From NCBI RefSeq assembly GCF_026241155.1, contig NZ_JAPFGP010000020.1:36373-100372 (forward strand): 64,000 nt of DNA. Reading direction: 5' to 3'. The DNA comes from Paucibacter sp. PLA-PC-4. Its GTDB lineage: Bacteria; Pseudomonadota; Gammaproteobacteria; Burkholderiales; Burkholderiaceae_C. Of the stretch, positions 17,345 to 26,182 are shown piece after piece. Within the stretch, counting starts at the first letter, position 1; every line of letters begins with the position of its first letter. Under the pieces are notes generated by a model. It was not told the DNA's origin. It searched no databases and was given only the letters and a program-made list of their open reading frames with translations. The position numbers and the translations under genes were made by a program.

Positions 17345-18630
17345 TGAAGCGGCTTCTGATGATTGCTTACCACTTCCCGCCGCTGGCGGGTAGCAGCGGC
17401 ATCCAGCGCAGCCTGCGCTTTGCCCAGCAGCTGCCCCGCCACGGCTGGCAGCCTGCTGTGCTGAGCGTCAATACGCGGGCCTATGAACACACGGGTACTG
17501 ATCTACTTACCGAGCTCCCGGCCAATCTCGAAGTGGTGCGGGCCTTTGCACTGGATGCCAGCCGCCACCTGGCCATCGCCGGGCGTTACCCCGGCTGGCT
17601 GGCGCGGCCGGACCGCTGGCTGAGCTGGCTGCTCGGCGCGGTGCCTGCCGGCATGGCGATGATCCGACGCCATCGACCGGCCGCGATCTGGAGCACATAC
17701 CCGATAGCGAGCGCCCATCTACTAGGCTACAGCTTGGCGCGACTGAGCGGCCTGCCCTGGGTAGCCGACTTCCGCGATCCGATGGCCCACGACGGCTACC
17801 CAGCCGATGCCAGGACCTGGCAGAGCTTCTTGAGCGTCGAGAAGAAGGTGTTTTCGCAGGCCTCCCGGGCGGTCTTCTCAACGCCAGGCGCAGCCCGCTT
17901 GTACCGACAGCGCTACCCGAGGCAGGCTGAGCGAATCCGGGTGATCGAGAACGGATATGACGAAGACACCTTCCAGCGTGCATCGGATCTGCCGCACGGC
18001 GCCGCATTGAATCCCGGTAGCCTGACCCTGCTGCACAGCGGCATCGTCTATCCCCAATGGCGCAATCCAAGCGGGCTGTTCGAGGCACTGCAGCGCCTGC
18101 TGAGCGTCGGTGCCATCCGACCAGAGACGCTGCGGCTGCGCTTTCGTGCGCCGGTTCATGATCGCTGGCTGGCCGATCTGGCCGAGCGCTACGGCTTGGG
18201 CTTCATGGTTGAGATCCTGCCGCCTTTGCCCTATGTCGAAGCCCTGACGGAAATGCTGGCTGCTGACGCCTTGCTGGCCCTGCAGTCGGCCGACTGCAAT
18301 GATCAGGTGCCGGCCAAGGTCTACGAATACCTGCGTGCGCGCAAAGCGATTCTGGGATTGACCGACCCTCAGGGCGACACCGCCGGCATCCTGCGCACCG
18401 CCGCGGTGGGCCCGATATGCGCGCTGGAAGCCCCTTCGGAGCAGATTGCCGAGGCCTTGCTGGCACTGGTCGCGGACCTGCACAGTGGCGCTTCGCCCAT
18501 GATCAACGACAGCCTGGTCGGTGCGGCCTCGCGTGAGGCACGGACCGCGACCTTGGCCGGACTCCTGAACGAAATGACCGCCGCTGCAGGTTCGTCCCGC
18601 AGCCTCATCCCGAACACATCAAAGCCATGA
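17344..18630 (+). CDS. Glycosyltransferase, GT4-like
   Basis: A 428-residue GT-B glycosyltransferase. The N-terminal donor/acceptor loop is MIAYHFPPLAGSSGIQR (a common start for capsule and EPS GT4 enzymes), with WSTYPIASAHLLG and WVADFRDPMAHDG in the middle and the sugar-nucleotide region QSADCNDQVPAKVYEYLRARK in the C-terminal half. I chose ATG 17344 (TGATG overlap with the previous stop), although a GTG immediately before it is possible. Acceptor and sugar cannot be predicted. It is in the middle of the rightward operon and translationally coupled to both neighbours. Confidence 0.85.
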   Translation: MKRLLMIAYHFPPLAGSSGIQRSLRFAQQLPRHGWQPAVLSVNTRAYEHTGTDLLTELPANLEVVRAFALDASRHLAIAGRYPGWLARPDRWLSWLLGAVPAGMAMIRRHRPAAIWSTYPIASAHLLGYSLARLSGLPWVADFRDPMAHDGYPADARTWQSFLSVEKKVFSQASRAVFSTPGAARLYRQRYPRQAERIRVIENGYDEDTFQRASDLPHGAALNPGSLTLLHSGIVYPQWRNPSGLFEALQRLLSVGAIRPETLRLRFRAPVHDRWLADLAERYGLGFMVEILPPLPYVEALTEMLAADALLALQSADCNDQVPAKVYEYLRARKAILGLTDPQGDTAGILRTAAVGPICALEAPSEQIAEALLALVADLHSGASPMINDSLVGAASREARTATLAGLLNEMTAAAGSSRSLIPNTSKP

Positions 18631-19712
18631 GCTGGACTCTTCATCCGATCGCCGATTTCCCGAGGCATGCCGCCCGCTGGGATCAACTGACACAGTCGCT
18701 CGGGCACGCGGTCTTTCTCGAGTCGGCCTTTTTGCTCCCGTTGCTGCAGGAGTTCGGCGCTGAGCAGGAACTCCTGCTCGCGCTGCAAGCAGAAGACGAT
18801 GGCAAATCGTTGCGCGCCGGCGCGATCGTGCGCCGCTGTGGGGCAGGCCGGTGGGAGGTCTTCCAACCGTCGCAACTGCCATTGGGTAGTTGGATGATCA
18901 AGGACTCTGGGCATTCGCTGGAGCAACAGGCTAAGGCCCTGCTGTCCGCGCTGCCCGGCTATGCCTTGAGTCTGGGCCTTCCTCAGCTTGATTCGCTGCT
19001 ACTACCCCGCCCTGCCAACAGCGCCAGCCTGAGGACACAGGACTATATCGAGACCGCCTGGGTCGATGTTGACGGTGGCTTCGACGCCTATTGGGAGTCG
19101 CGGGGCAAGAACCTGCGCCAAAACAGCAAGAAGCAGCGCAACAAGCTGGCCGCCGAAGGGCTGCAAACCCAGCTGGAGTGCATCAGCGAACCGGCAGCGG
19201 TGGCCCAGGCCATCGCCGACTACGGTGCGCTGGAGAGTGCGGGCTGGAAGGCGGCCGACGGCACGGCCATTCATCCAGATAATGCCCAGGGCCGCTTCTA
19301 CCGCAAGATGCTCGAGAACTTCTGCGCACAAGGGCGCGGCCGCATCTACCGCTATCGATTCGGCGACAAGGTCGTGTCGATGGACCTGTGCATCGAGAGC
19401 GGGCCCGTCATCGTGATCCTGAAGACGGCCTATGACGAAAGCTACCGGACCGTGTCGCCGTCGACGCTGATGCGTCAGGAGCAGTTCCAGCAGCTGTTTG
19501 AGCAGGCCCGCCACCGACGCATTGAGTTCTACGGCAAAGTCATGGAGTGGCACACCCGCTGGACCGACAAGGCCCGGCCGATCTACCACGCCACCTGCTA
19601 CCGCTGGCCGCTGGTCGGCACCGTACATGCCCAGCTGGCGCGTCACCGTCAGCGCCTGGCAGCGCGCCGGCAGCCGGCTCTGGCCGATGCGCCGACAGGC
19701 GACAAGGAGTGA
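18627..19712 (+). CDS. GNAT / FemAB-like acyl- or aminoacyl-transferase
   Basis: A 361-residue protein with the BioF2/FemAB-like double GNAT fold. The segment GKNLRQNSKKQRNKLAAEG begins the acceptor-binding half, followed by ALESAGWKAADG, a GRIYRYRFGDKVVSMDLCI core, and KTAYDESYRTVSP (acyl donor pocket). Such enzymes in EPS clusters are thought to add an acyl or amino-acid group to sugars. It overlaps the preceding glycosyltransferase gene by 4 bases (ATGA). It is distinct in sequence from the XrtA-type FemAB protein at 54730-55776. Cytoplasmic, no signal peptide. Confidence 0.78.
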   Translation: MSWTLHPIADFPRHAARWDQLTQSLGHAVFLESAFLLPLLQEFGAEQELLLALQAEDDGKSLRAGAIVRRCGAGRWEVFQPSQLPLGSWMIKDSGHSLEQQAKALLSALPGYALSLGLPQLDSLLLPRPANSASLRTQDYIETAWVDVDGGFDAYWESRGKNLRQNSKKQRNKLAAEGLQTQLECISEPAAVAQAIADYGALESAGWKAADGTAIHPDNAQGRFYRKMLENFCAQGRGRIYRYRFGDKVVSMDLCIESGPVIVILKTAYDESYRTVSPSTLMRQEQFQQLFEQARHRRIEFYGKVMEWHTRWTDKARPIYHATCYRWPLVGTVHAQLARHRQRLAARRQPALADAPTGDKE

Positions 19713-19717
19713 ACCCG

Positions 19718-20704
19718 ATGGCCCACCCGAAGATCGCTGTCATCATTCCGTTCTTCCAGCGTAAGACCGGCGTCCTTGCCCGCTCGCTGGCCTCGATCGC
19801 CGCGCAGGCCTACCCATCTGAGAGCCTGTATGTGCTGGTTGTCGACGACGGCTCGCCCTGCCCGGCTGTGCAAGAACTGCGCGACCATCCTCCAGCGGCA
19901 AGCCTGCGCATCACGGTGCTGCACCAGGCCAACGCCGGTCCCAACGAGGCCCGCAATACCGCGTTGGCAGGCCTGGAACCCGACACTGATCTGGTCGCCT
20001 ACCTGGACTCCGATGACGAATGGATCGGCGACCACCTGGCCCGGGCCGTGCGGGCACTGAACGCGGGTTACAGCGCATATTTCGCCAATCTGTTTCACCT
20101 CGGCGACTCGACCAACGAGTTCGACAAGGCTAAACGCGTCCGCCATGAGGACCATCCTAGCGTCGCCGATGACCCCAGCCTGCGCGCCTACCAGGGCGAT
20201 ATGGTCCATCAGATCGCCACGGCCAACATCATCTTCATGCCATCCTTGGTAATACGGGTCGACGCGCTGGGGAAGGCCCGCTTTCCGTTGGCGCATCGCC
20301 ATGGTGGCGGTGACTATCTGTACTGGATGGATTTGATACGCCACGGTGCACGCTTCGTCTACTCTACCGAGCCCGAGGTGCGCTGCGGCCAGGGCATCAA
20401 TATGTGGTACGGCAGCGGCTGGGGTACGGACGGCCTTGCAATGCGCATCGTCGACGAGGCGCGTTTCCGTCGCAAAGTGCTGGAACAGCATGCGCGTACC
20501 GAGGACACCAAACGCAGCTTGCGGCAGCGCTTGGCCGAGCTGCAGAGCGGCATGCTGCAGGATGTGGTTCACCGCCTGCGTCACCGCAAGCCGGTGCGTT
20601 GGCAAACGGTGCGGCTGTTCTACCACGAGAACCCATTGAGTCTGGCGGCGCTCAAGCAGCTCTTCAGCATTCTTCGCGCCAAGCTGATGGGCGGCAAGGC
20701 ATGA
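19718..20704 (+). CDS. Glycosyltransferase family 2
   Basis: A 328-residue GT-A glycosyltransferase. The N-terminal IAVIIPFFQRKTG, VVDDGSP and AYLDSDDEW (D-x-D metal/nucleotide site) are diagnostic. The central GGDYLYWMDLIRHGARF is the acceptor region. The start at 19718 is supported by AAGGAG 10 bases upstream, and a longer reading in the same frame is rejected. It ends in a basic tail (RAKLMGGKA). It belongs to the rightward operon and its stop overlaps the start of the flippase gene. Confidence 0.88.
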   Translation: MAHPKIAVIIPFFQRKTGVLARSLASIAAQAYPSESLYVLVVDDGSPCPAVQELRDHPPAASLRITVLHQANAGPNEARNTALAGLEPDTDLVAYLDSDDEWIGDHLARAVRALNAGYSAYFANLFHLGDSTNEFDKAKRVRHEDHPSVADDPSLRAYQGDMVHQIATANIIFMPSLVIRVDALGKARFPLAHRHGGGDYLYWMDLIRHGARFVYSTEPEVRCGQGINMWYGSGWGTDGLAMRIVDEARFRRKVLEQHARTEDTKRSLRQRLAELQSGMLQDVVHRLRHRKPVRWQTVRLFYHENPLSLAALKQLFSILRAKLMGGKA

Positions 20705-22146
20705 GCCTGACCGCCCGAGGCGCCCTGCTCTGGTCTTTTGCCGAGCGCTACGCCAGCCTGATTGTTTCACTGGCCAGCACCATGATCTTGGCCCGCCTGC
20801 TAACACCGGCCCAGATTGGCGTGTTCTCCCTGTGCGCGGCAGCGGTAACGATCGCCGGGATCCTGCGCGACTTCGGGGTCAGCGAGTACTTGATCCAGGA
20901 GAAGGAACTGGATCACGAAAAGCTTCGCAATGCCTTTGGTGTCGCCCTAGTCATTGGATGGAGCGTGGGCGCACTGATTTTTCTCGTCCGCGACCCGCTG
21001 GCGGCTTACTACCGAGAGCCGGTGGTGCGCGAGGTGCTGGGCGTGCTGACACTGAATTTCCTGTTGCTGCCTTTCGCTTCGCCCGCCTTTGCCGTGCTGT
21101 CGAGGGAAATGCACTTCCGCACCATCTTCTACATCCAGACCGTCTGCAACGCCGCGCAGGCCGTGGTCGCTGTGAGCTTGGCTTACCATGGCTTTGGCAC
21201 CATGGCCCTTGCCTGGGCGCCCGTGGCCAGCATTGCCCTGCAGATCGTCATCACTACCTTCTTGCGCCCGCAGCAGGTGCTGATTTGGCCTAGTCTCTTG
21301 CAGGCGAGACGCATCTTCAAGTATGGCGGTACCTTTGCGTTGACGAGGGTCATCGAAACCCTCTCGCGCAACGTGCATGAGTTCCTAATCGCCCGCTACC
21401 AGGGCTTTGCCGCCGTCGGTCTGTTCAGTCGCTCGCTAGGCCTGCTCGATCTCTTCTACAACAACTTCACCGCAGCCATCCTACGCGTCAGCACACCGCT
21501 GATGTCGGAAGACCGGCGCGAAGGCCGTTCAATCCCGAAGCGCTATGCCGAGACCACTGTGTTGATCTCCGGCCTGGCTTGGCCCATGCTCAGTTTCCTG
21601 GCGCTGTTCGCCAGCGACATCATCGCTGCCCTCTTCGGACCGCAGTGGCTGGCCGCGGCAACGGTGGCCTCCGTGCTGGCTTGCGGCAGCATGCTGGGCT
21701 ACTTCACCACGCTGGGGCCTAGCACCCTGGTAGCCATCGGGCAGATCAAGGTGCGCCTGCGCCTTACCTTGATCGTCGCCGTCTGGCATGTCTGCGCCGT
21801 TGTGCTAGCGGCACCGCATGGCTTGATGGCTGTGGCCATGGCCTTTGCTAGCGGCTCGCTGCTCGGCCCGACGTTGTATGCCCGCACCCTGCCGCAGTTG
21901 CTTGGCTGCACGCGCGCCGAGTTATTCCGCGGCATGAGTCGCAGCGTCTGGCTAGGTCTTGGCTGCGCCGCGTTCTTCGCATTGTTGGGTCTGCTGCTTC
22001 ACCGGGTCGAAATGCTGCCGCTGCTGCGTCTGACTGTTGCCGTCCCAGTGGGTGCTGCCATCTGGCTGCTGCTCGCCCGCACGCTGCACCATCCGGTCCT
22101 TGGATACCTGCCGCTTCCAGCACCTCTGAAGCGAATGCTGAGCTGA
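20701..22146 (+). CDS. Oligosaccharide flippase (Wzx / PST type)
   Basis: A 481-residue polytopic inner-membrane protein of the MOP (PST) superfamily, which flips lipid-linked repeat units to the periplasm. Many hydrophobic segments are visible from residue 8 onward. RGALLWSFAERYASLIVSL and LARLLTPAQIGVFSL near the N-terminus are typical of this family, as is YLIQEKELDHEKLRNAFG. The start overlaps the preceding GT2 stop (ATGA at 20701). Together with the Wzy-like protein at 38173-39492 and the Wzz/Wza-like proteins of the right operon it points to a Wzx/Wzy-dependent route. Confidence 0.88.
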   Translation: MSLTARGALLWSFAERYASLIVSLASTMILARLLTPAQIGVFSLCAAAVTIAGILRDFGVSEYLIQEKELDHEKLRNAFGVALVIGWSVGALIFLVRDPLAAYYREPVVREVLGVLTLNFLLLPFASPAFAVLSREMHFRTIFYIQTVCNAAQAVVAVSLAYHGFGTMALAWAPVASIALQIVITTFLRPQQVLIWPSLLQARRIFKYGGTFALTRVIETLSRNVHEFLIARYQGFAAVGLFSRSLGLLDLFYNNFTAAILRVSTPLMSEDRREGRSIPKRYAETTVLISGLAWPMLSFLALFASDIIAALFGPQWLAAATVASVLACGSMLGYFTTLGPSTLVAIGQIKVRLRLTLIVAVWHVCAVVLAAPHGLMAVAMAFASGSLLGPTLYARTLPQLLGCTRAELFRGMSRSVWLGLGCAAFFALLGLLLHRVEMLPLLRLTVAVPVGAAIWLLLARTLHHPVLGYLPLPAPLKRMLS

Positions 22147-22162
22147 CAACCGGGAGCCCACC

Positions 22163-23470
22163 ATGCTTGAGCGCTTGAAGCAGCACTACTGGGTCGTCAT
22201 GCGGCGGCGAAACCTGCTGCGCTGGAGCCGCTCGCTGGCCGCCGATCCGTCCGCAAGCCCGGGCTGCACCGCGCTCTTCGTCACGGAGGAATTCTTCCAT
22301 GCCGAGCTGCGAGGCTTCGGTGGCTTCGGCAAAGCAGCAAGCAGTGTGGCTCAGCATTTCAACAAGCGACCGGAGTTGGGGGCCTGCTTCGCCGCTACGC
22401 TGGCCCAGGCCTCGACAACAGTCACCCGGGTCGAACGCCGTGACTACCACGACACCCCGGTGGTGCTGCGGCCCTCGCAGGGTGATGTCATCCAGAACCT
22501 GCGACTGCAGCGCGAACTGCTGCTTCAACTGGGTCCGCGTGTGCTGCTCAGCGTCGACTGGCACCCCTCCTACCTCAATGTGGTCCTGGCCTTGCCGCAT
22601 ACGCCGCTGCTGATCTGGATTCGCGACCCGCGCGACGAGGCCGCCTGGCAACGCATCGCCGGTGTGCCGGGCGAGAAGGAAAGCCGCAGACTGAACGGGC
22701 AAAGCGAACTCTTGGCCCTGGCGGAGCAGAAGCGCCATGCAATGCGCCGCTTGCTGGCCGAGTCACGTCGGACCGGCCGCAAGGTCGTGTTCTGCGCCAA
22801 GGCGCCTTGGATCGTGCCCCGCGCGGCCAACACCTACGGTCTGCCAGACCTGCAGGCGCACCATCTGCCTACACCGGTTGCGACGCCACAACTCGACGAC
22901 ATCGATTCCCACCGCAGCGCGCGCCCAAGCCTGCTCTTCCTCGGTCGACTGGACCCAGTGAAACGACCCTGGATCGCGTTCGCGCTGGCGGCTCGCCATC
23001 CGGAATTGGATGTTCTGGTGGCCGGCCAGGCGCACCAGCCAGAGCTGCTGGCCCCGTGGCTGTCACGCTATGGCTCGCTGCCAAACCTGAAGCTGCTGGG
23101 GCACGTGGAAGGTGCCGAGAAGGACAGCTTGCTGCGCAGCTGCTGGGCCTTGCTCAATACCAGTGTGCACGAAACCGAGCCGATCAGCTTCATGGAAGCC
23201 TTTTCTTACGGCAAGCCGGTCATCGCCTGCCATGCTGAAGACGAGGAGGTGCGGCGCTTTGGCATCTTCGGCGGTCCGCTGCTCGGCGACGGGCTGGACC
23301 CAGCCTCGCAACAACGCCTGGATCAGGCGGTACGCACATTGCTCGATGACCAGGCCCAGGCTCATGCGAGAGGCTCGGCTGCGCGCGCCTTCATCATGCA
23401 GGAACACTCACATGGTGCCTTCCTGGGTGCGCTGCGTCGAATATGCGATCTGGAGGGTATTGCGTTGTGA
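22163..23470 (+). CDS. Glycosyltransferase, GT4 (paralogue of 24861-26177)
   Basis: A 435-residue GT-B enzyme. Motifs are FVTEEFFHAELRGFGGFGKA near residue 40, VLLSVDWHPSYLN, the donor-site hinge LLFLGRLDPVKRPW and the E-x7-E type region HETEPISFMEAFSYGKPV. It is clearly a duplicate of the gene two places downstream, sharing most of these motifs in the same order. N-terminal basic residues and no transmembrane helix suggest a peripheral inner-membrane protein. The ATG at 22163 is 16 bases after the flippase stop. Confidence 0.87.
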   Translation: MLERLKQHYWVVMRRRNLLRWSRSLAADPSASPGCTALFVTEEFFHAELRGFGGFGKAASSVAQHFNKRPELGACFAATLAQASTTVTRVERRDYHDTPVVLRPSQGDVIQNLRLQRELLLQLGPRVLLSVDWHPSYLNVVLALPHTPLLIWIRDPRDEAAWQRIAGVPGEKESRRLNGQSELLALAEQKRHAMRRLLAESRRTGRKVVFCAKAPWIVPRAANTYGLPDLQAHHLPTPVATPQLDDIDSHRSARPSLLFLGRLDPVKRPWIAFALAARHPELDVLVAGQAHQPELLAPWLSRYGSLPNLKLLGHVEGAEKDSLLRSCWALLNTSVHETEPISFMEAFSYGKPVIACHAEDEEVRRFGIFGGPLLGDGLDPASQQRLDQAVRTLLDDQAQAHARGSAARAFIMQEHSHGAFLGALRRICDLEGIAL

Positions 23471-23597
23471 CCCGCGCCTATGACCTACACCTCCCCGTCA
23501 TCATCCGGCGCTGCTCCGATGACTTCGTCCATCCTGGGGATGGCGGTCGCGCTGTTGCCCGCGCGGCATGATGCTCATACCCAATCGCCAGCTATAT

Positions 23598-24800
23598 ATG
23601 CTCAAGTCCGTCGCCTATGTCATTCGCTCTTTCCCGGAGCCGAGCGAGACATTTATCGCTGAAGAAGCCGCATCATTGATACGTGCGGGTATCCAGCCCT
23701 GCATCATTCATTTAAAGGACGGTAGCGCGGCCGTCGTGCATCCAGCGGCGCAAACCTTGCTCCAAATGGCGCCACGTCTGCTCGTGCCCGCCGCAAGCGC
23801 CTTTTCGGCGGTCAAGAACCTCTGTCGGTGGATGACTGTCGCCCCCATCAGAACGTTGCGAACGCTCGGCCAAGCACTGCGCCACCCCAACCGATGGTGC
23901 TACTTCCAGGCGCTCGGACCTGCATGGTGGAGCCGGCAACAAGGTGTGCAGTTCTTGCACGCGCACTTCGCCGATGTGAACTTCCAGTACGCGGCCTGCA
24001 TCTCGGCTTGGAGCGGCATCCCCTTCGGCGTCACCACCCACGGCTACGACCTTCGCGAGGATCCGCTTGGTTACGACGGCGCCAGTGAGCTCTACCGGAA
24101 GGCCGACGCCATTGTGACCATCAGCGAGTACAACCGCCGCTATATGGTTCAGCGCTACGGCCTGCCGCAGGCCAAGATCAGCGTCGTCCACTGCGGTGTC
24201 GACGTCGAGCGCTTCGCTCTTTTCGCGCGCTCGGCGCCGCCCGCAGGTGCGCCGCTGCGCCTACTCAATGTGGGCCGGCTGGCGCCAGAGAAGGGGCAGG
24301 ATCTGCTGCTGCACGCGCTTGCCCGACTGCGGCAGCAGGGGCTGCAGCTGCATCTGGACATCGTCGGTGGCGGCGAGCTGGAGCAGGCACTGAAAGCACT
24401 CGCTGATCAGCTGGGCCTGGCGGGCTTCATCACCTTTCACGGCGTGCAGCCCGAGCAGGTGATCAGACAGCTGCATCAGCGCGCTGATCTATTCGTGCTG
24501 CCTTCGCGGGCCGAGGGGTTGCCGGTCGCTTGCATCGAGGCGATGGCCATGGGCACGGTCAGCATCGCCAGCCGTATCACCGGCATTCCGGAGCTGATCG
24601 ATCATGGCGTCAGTGGCCTGCTCGTCGAGGCCGGAGATGCGGTCGCGCTGGCTGAGGCGATAGCCACACTGCAGGCCGATCCAGCCATGGCGCAGCGCTT
24701 GCGACTGGGCGGGCGGGCGACCGTGCTGGCGGGCTTTGATCGCGCCAAGTGCACGCAGCAGCTCATCGGCGTTTGGAGCCAGCAAATCTCATCGCATTAA
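23598..24800 (+). CDS. Glycosyltransferase, GT4
   Basis: A GT-B enzyme of about 400 residues. The N-terminus VAYVIRSFPEPSETFI is typical of colanic-acid-type GT4 proteins that begin with a Y-V-x-x-x-F-P-x-x-S-E-T-F motif. TTHGYDLRED, LLNVGRLAPEKGQDLLL and LPSRAEGLPVACIEAMAMGT (E-x7-E) complete it. Two in-frame ATGs at 23568 and 23571 are also possible; I chose 23598 because the conserved region begins there. A gap of 127 bases separates it from the preceding gene, and its GC-poor start (CTATATATG) is unusual here. It lies between two glycosyltransferase paralogues. Confidence 0.87.
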   Translation: MLKSVAYVIRSFPEPSETFIAEEAASLIRAGIQPCIIHLKDGSAAVVHPAAQTLLQMAPRLLVPAASAFSAVKNLCRWMTVAPIRTLRTLGQALRHPNRWCYFQALGPAWWSRQQGVQFLHAHFADVNFQYAACISAWSGIPFGVTTHGYDLREDPLGYDGASELYRKADAIVTISEYNRRYMVQRYGLPQAKISVVHCGVDVERFALFARSAPPAGAPLRLLNVGRLAPEKGQDLLLHALARLRQQGLQLHLDIVGGGELEQALKALADQLGLAGFITFHGVQPEQVIRQLHQRADLFVLPSRAEGLPVACIEAMAMGTVSIASRITGIPELIDHGVSGLLVEAGDAVALAEAIATLQADPAMAQRLRLGGRATVLAGFDRAKCTQQLIGVWSQQISSH

Positions 24801-24860
24801 CTCACCTCGAGGCCCAGGCGAACGCGGGGCCTCAGGGCAACACATGAAAGCACGCTCCAC

Positions 24861-26177
24861 ATGCGGCAACTGATCAAGAGACTGAAGAACTGGCGCTGGG
24901 ACCGGCAAAAGGAGCAGGCGATGCGTGACTGGGCACAGTCACGCCACCAGCGCCAGGCCGAAGCCACCGAAGATCAGCCTCGGCACCTTGTCTTCCTGTG
25001 CGAGGAGTTCTTCCATCCAGATTTGCGCGGCTATGGTGGCTTTGGCAAAACGGTCAAGAACATCGCTGACCACTACAACGGTAAGGCAGGAGACGACACC
25101 CGGGTCGTGCTGGCCTACCCCAAGGTCTCCGACCTGGTTACCGTCCCTGAGGTGAGGACCTACCACCAGACCAGCGTCGTGCTGCGCCCTGATGAGCCCC
25201 GACCCGCCATCGCGACCCTCGATGCCTATGCCGACCTGATCGCGGGCCTGAAGCCACGCGTGCTCATCTCCATCGACTGGTATCCTAGCTACGCCGTCCC
25301 GAGCTATGGGCTGAATGCGACGCCGCTGATCATCTGGATCCATGATCCTCGCGACCAGGAGGAGTGGGAGAAGATCGCCGAGGTTGCCGATGAAATGCAC
25401 TTCCAGGGGCTGCAGTCATCCGAGCAGTTGATCGCTCGTGCGCGCGAGAAGAGCGTATCGATCAAGCGCCTGTTCGAGCTCCAGCAACTGCTGCCGCGCA
25501 AGATCGTTTTCGCCACCACGGCTCGGACCCTGCTTCCCCGTGCCGAGCGTACCTATGCGATGAAGCCGGTATCCGCCTACTGGCTGCCCAATCCGATTGA
25601 GATCCCGGAGGTCGACGACATAGAGTTCTCGGAACACCCCAGCCTCCTGTATCTCGGTCGACTCGACGCAGTCAAGCGCCCCTGGATTGCGTTCGAGCTG
25701 GCCAAACGCCATCCGGACATTGACTTCCTGATCGCCGGTCAGGCCCATAACGTCGAGCTGATGGCTCCTTGGATTGAGCGCTACAAACACCTGCCGAACC
25801 TGAAGCTGCTCGGCCATGTCGACGGCCCGGCCAAAGACAGGTTGCTGCGCAGTTGCTGGGGCGTGCTGAATACCAGCGTGCACGAGGCCGAGCCGGTCAG
25901 CTTTCTCGAGGCATTCTCTTACGGCAAGTGCGTGGTGTCCTGCCACGACCCAGACTTCGAGGTGACGAACTTCGGCTACTTCACTGGCGAGGTTCGTGGC
26001 GAGGGGCTGGACGAGGAAGCGCTCAGCCGGTTCGATAAGCAGATCAGAAACATCGTCGCCGACCCGAAGCAAAGGCTCGAGAAAGGCCGGCGCGGCCGTG
26101 AGGAGATGATGAAGAACCACACCTTTGCCAGCTTCAGGAGCCACCTGCAGACCATTCTGGAGACAGAAGGCCTCTGA
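24861..26177 (+). CDS. Glycosyltransferase, GT4 (paralogue of 22163-23470)
   Basis: A 438-residue GT-B enzyme. It carries FLCEEFFHPDLRGYGGFGKT, VLISIDWYPSYAV, LLYLGRLDAVKRPWIAFELA, LPNLKLLGHVDG and HEAEPVSFLEAFSYGKCV. The same motifs occur in the same order and at nearly the same spacing in the gene at 22163-23470, so this is a tandem duplication with one glycosyltransferase between the copies. Differences at the donor pocket (DAVKRPW versus DPVKRPW) are small, so related sugar specificity is likely. It starts 60 bases after the preceding stop. Confidence 0.87.
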   Translation: MRQLIKRLKNWRWDRQKEQAMRDWAQSRHQRQAEATEDQPRHLVFLCEEFFHPDLRGYGGFGKTVKNIADHYNGKAGDDTRVVLAYPKVSDLVTVPEVRTYHQTSVVLRPDEPRPAIATLDAYADLIAGLKPRVLISIDWYPSYAVPSYGLNATPLIIWIHDPRDQEEWEKIAEVADEMHFQGLQSSEQLIARAREKSVSIKRLFELQQLLPRKIVFATTARTLLPRAERTYAMKPVSAYWLPNPIEIPEVDDIEFSEHPSLLYLGRLDAVKRPWIAFELAKRHPDIDFLIAGQAHNVELMAPWIERYKHLPNLKLLGHVDGPAKDRLLRSCWGVLNTSVHEAEPVSFLEAFSYGKCVVSCHDPDFEVTNFGYFTGEVRGEGLDEEALSRFDKQIRNIVADPKQRLEKGRRGREEMMKNHTFASFRSHLQTILETEGL

Positions 26178-26182
26178 TCGCC

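Noticed and set aside
23480..23662. A 60-codon open frame between two glycosyltransferase genes
   Set aside because: No ribosome site, no motif, and it runs into the next gene in another frame.
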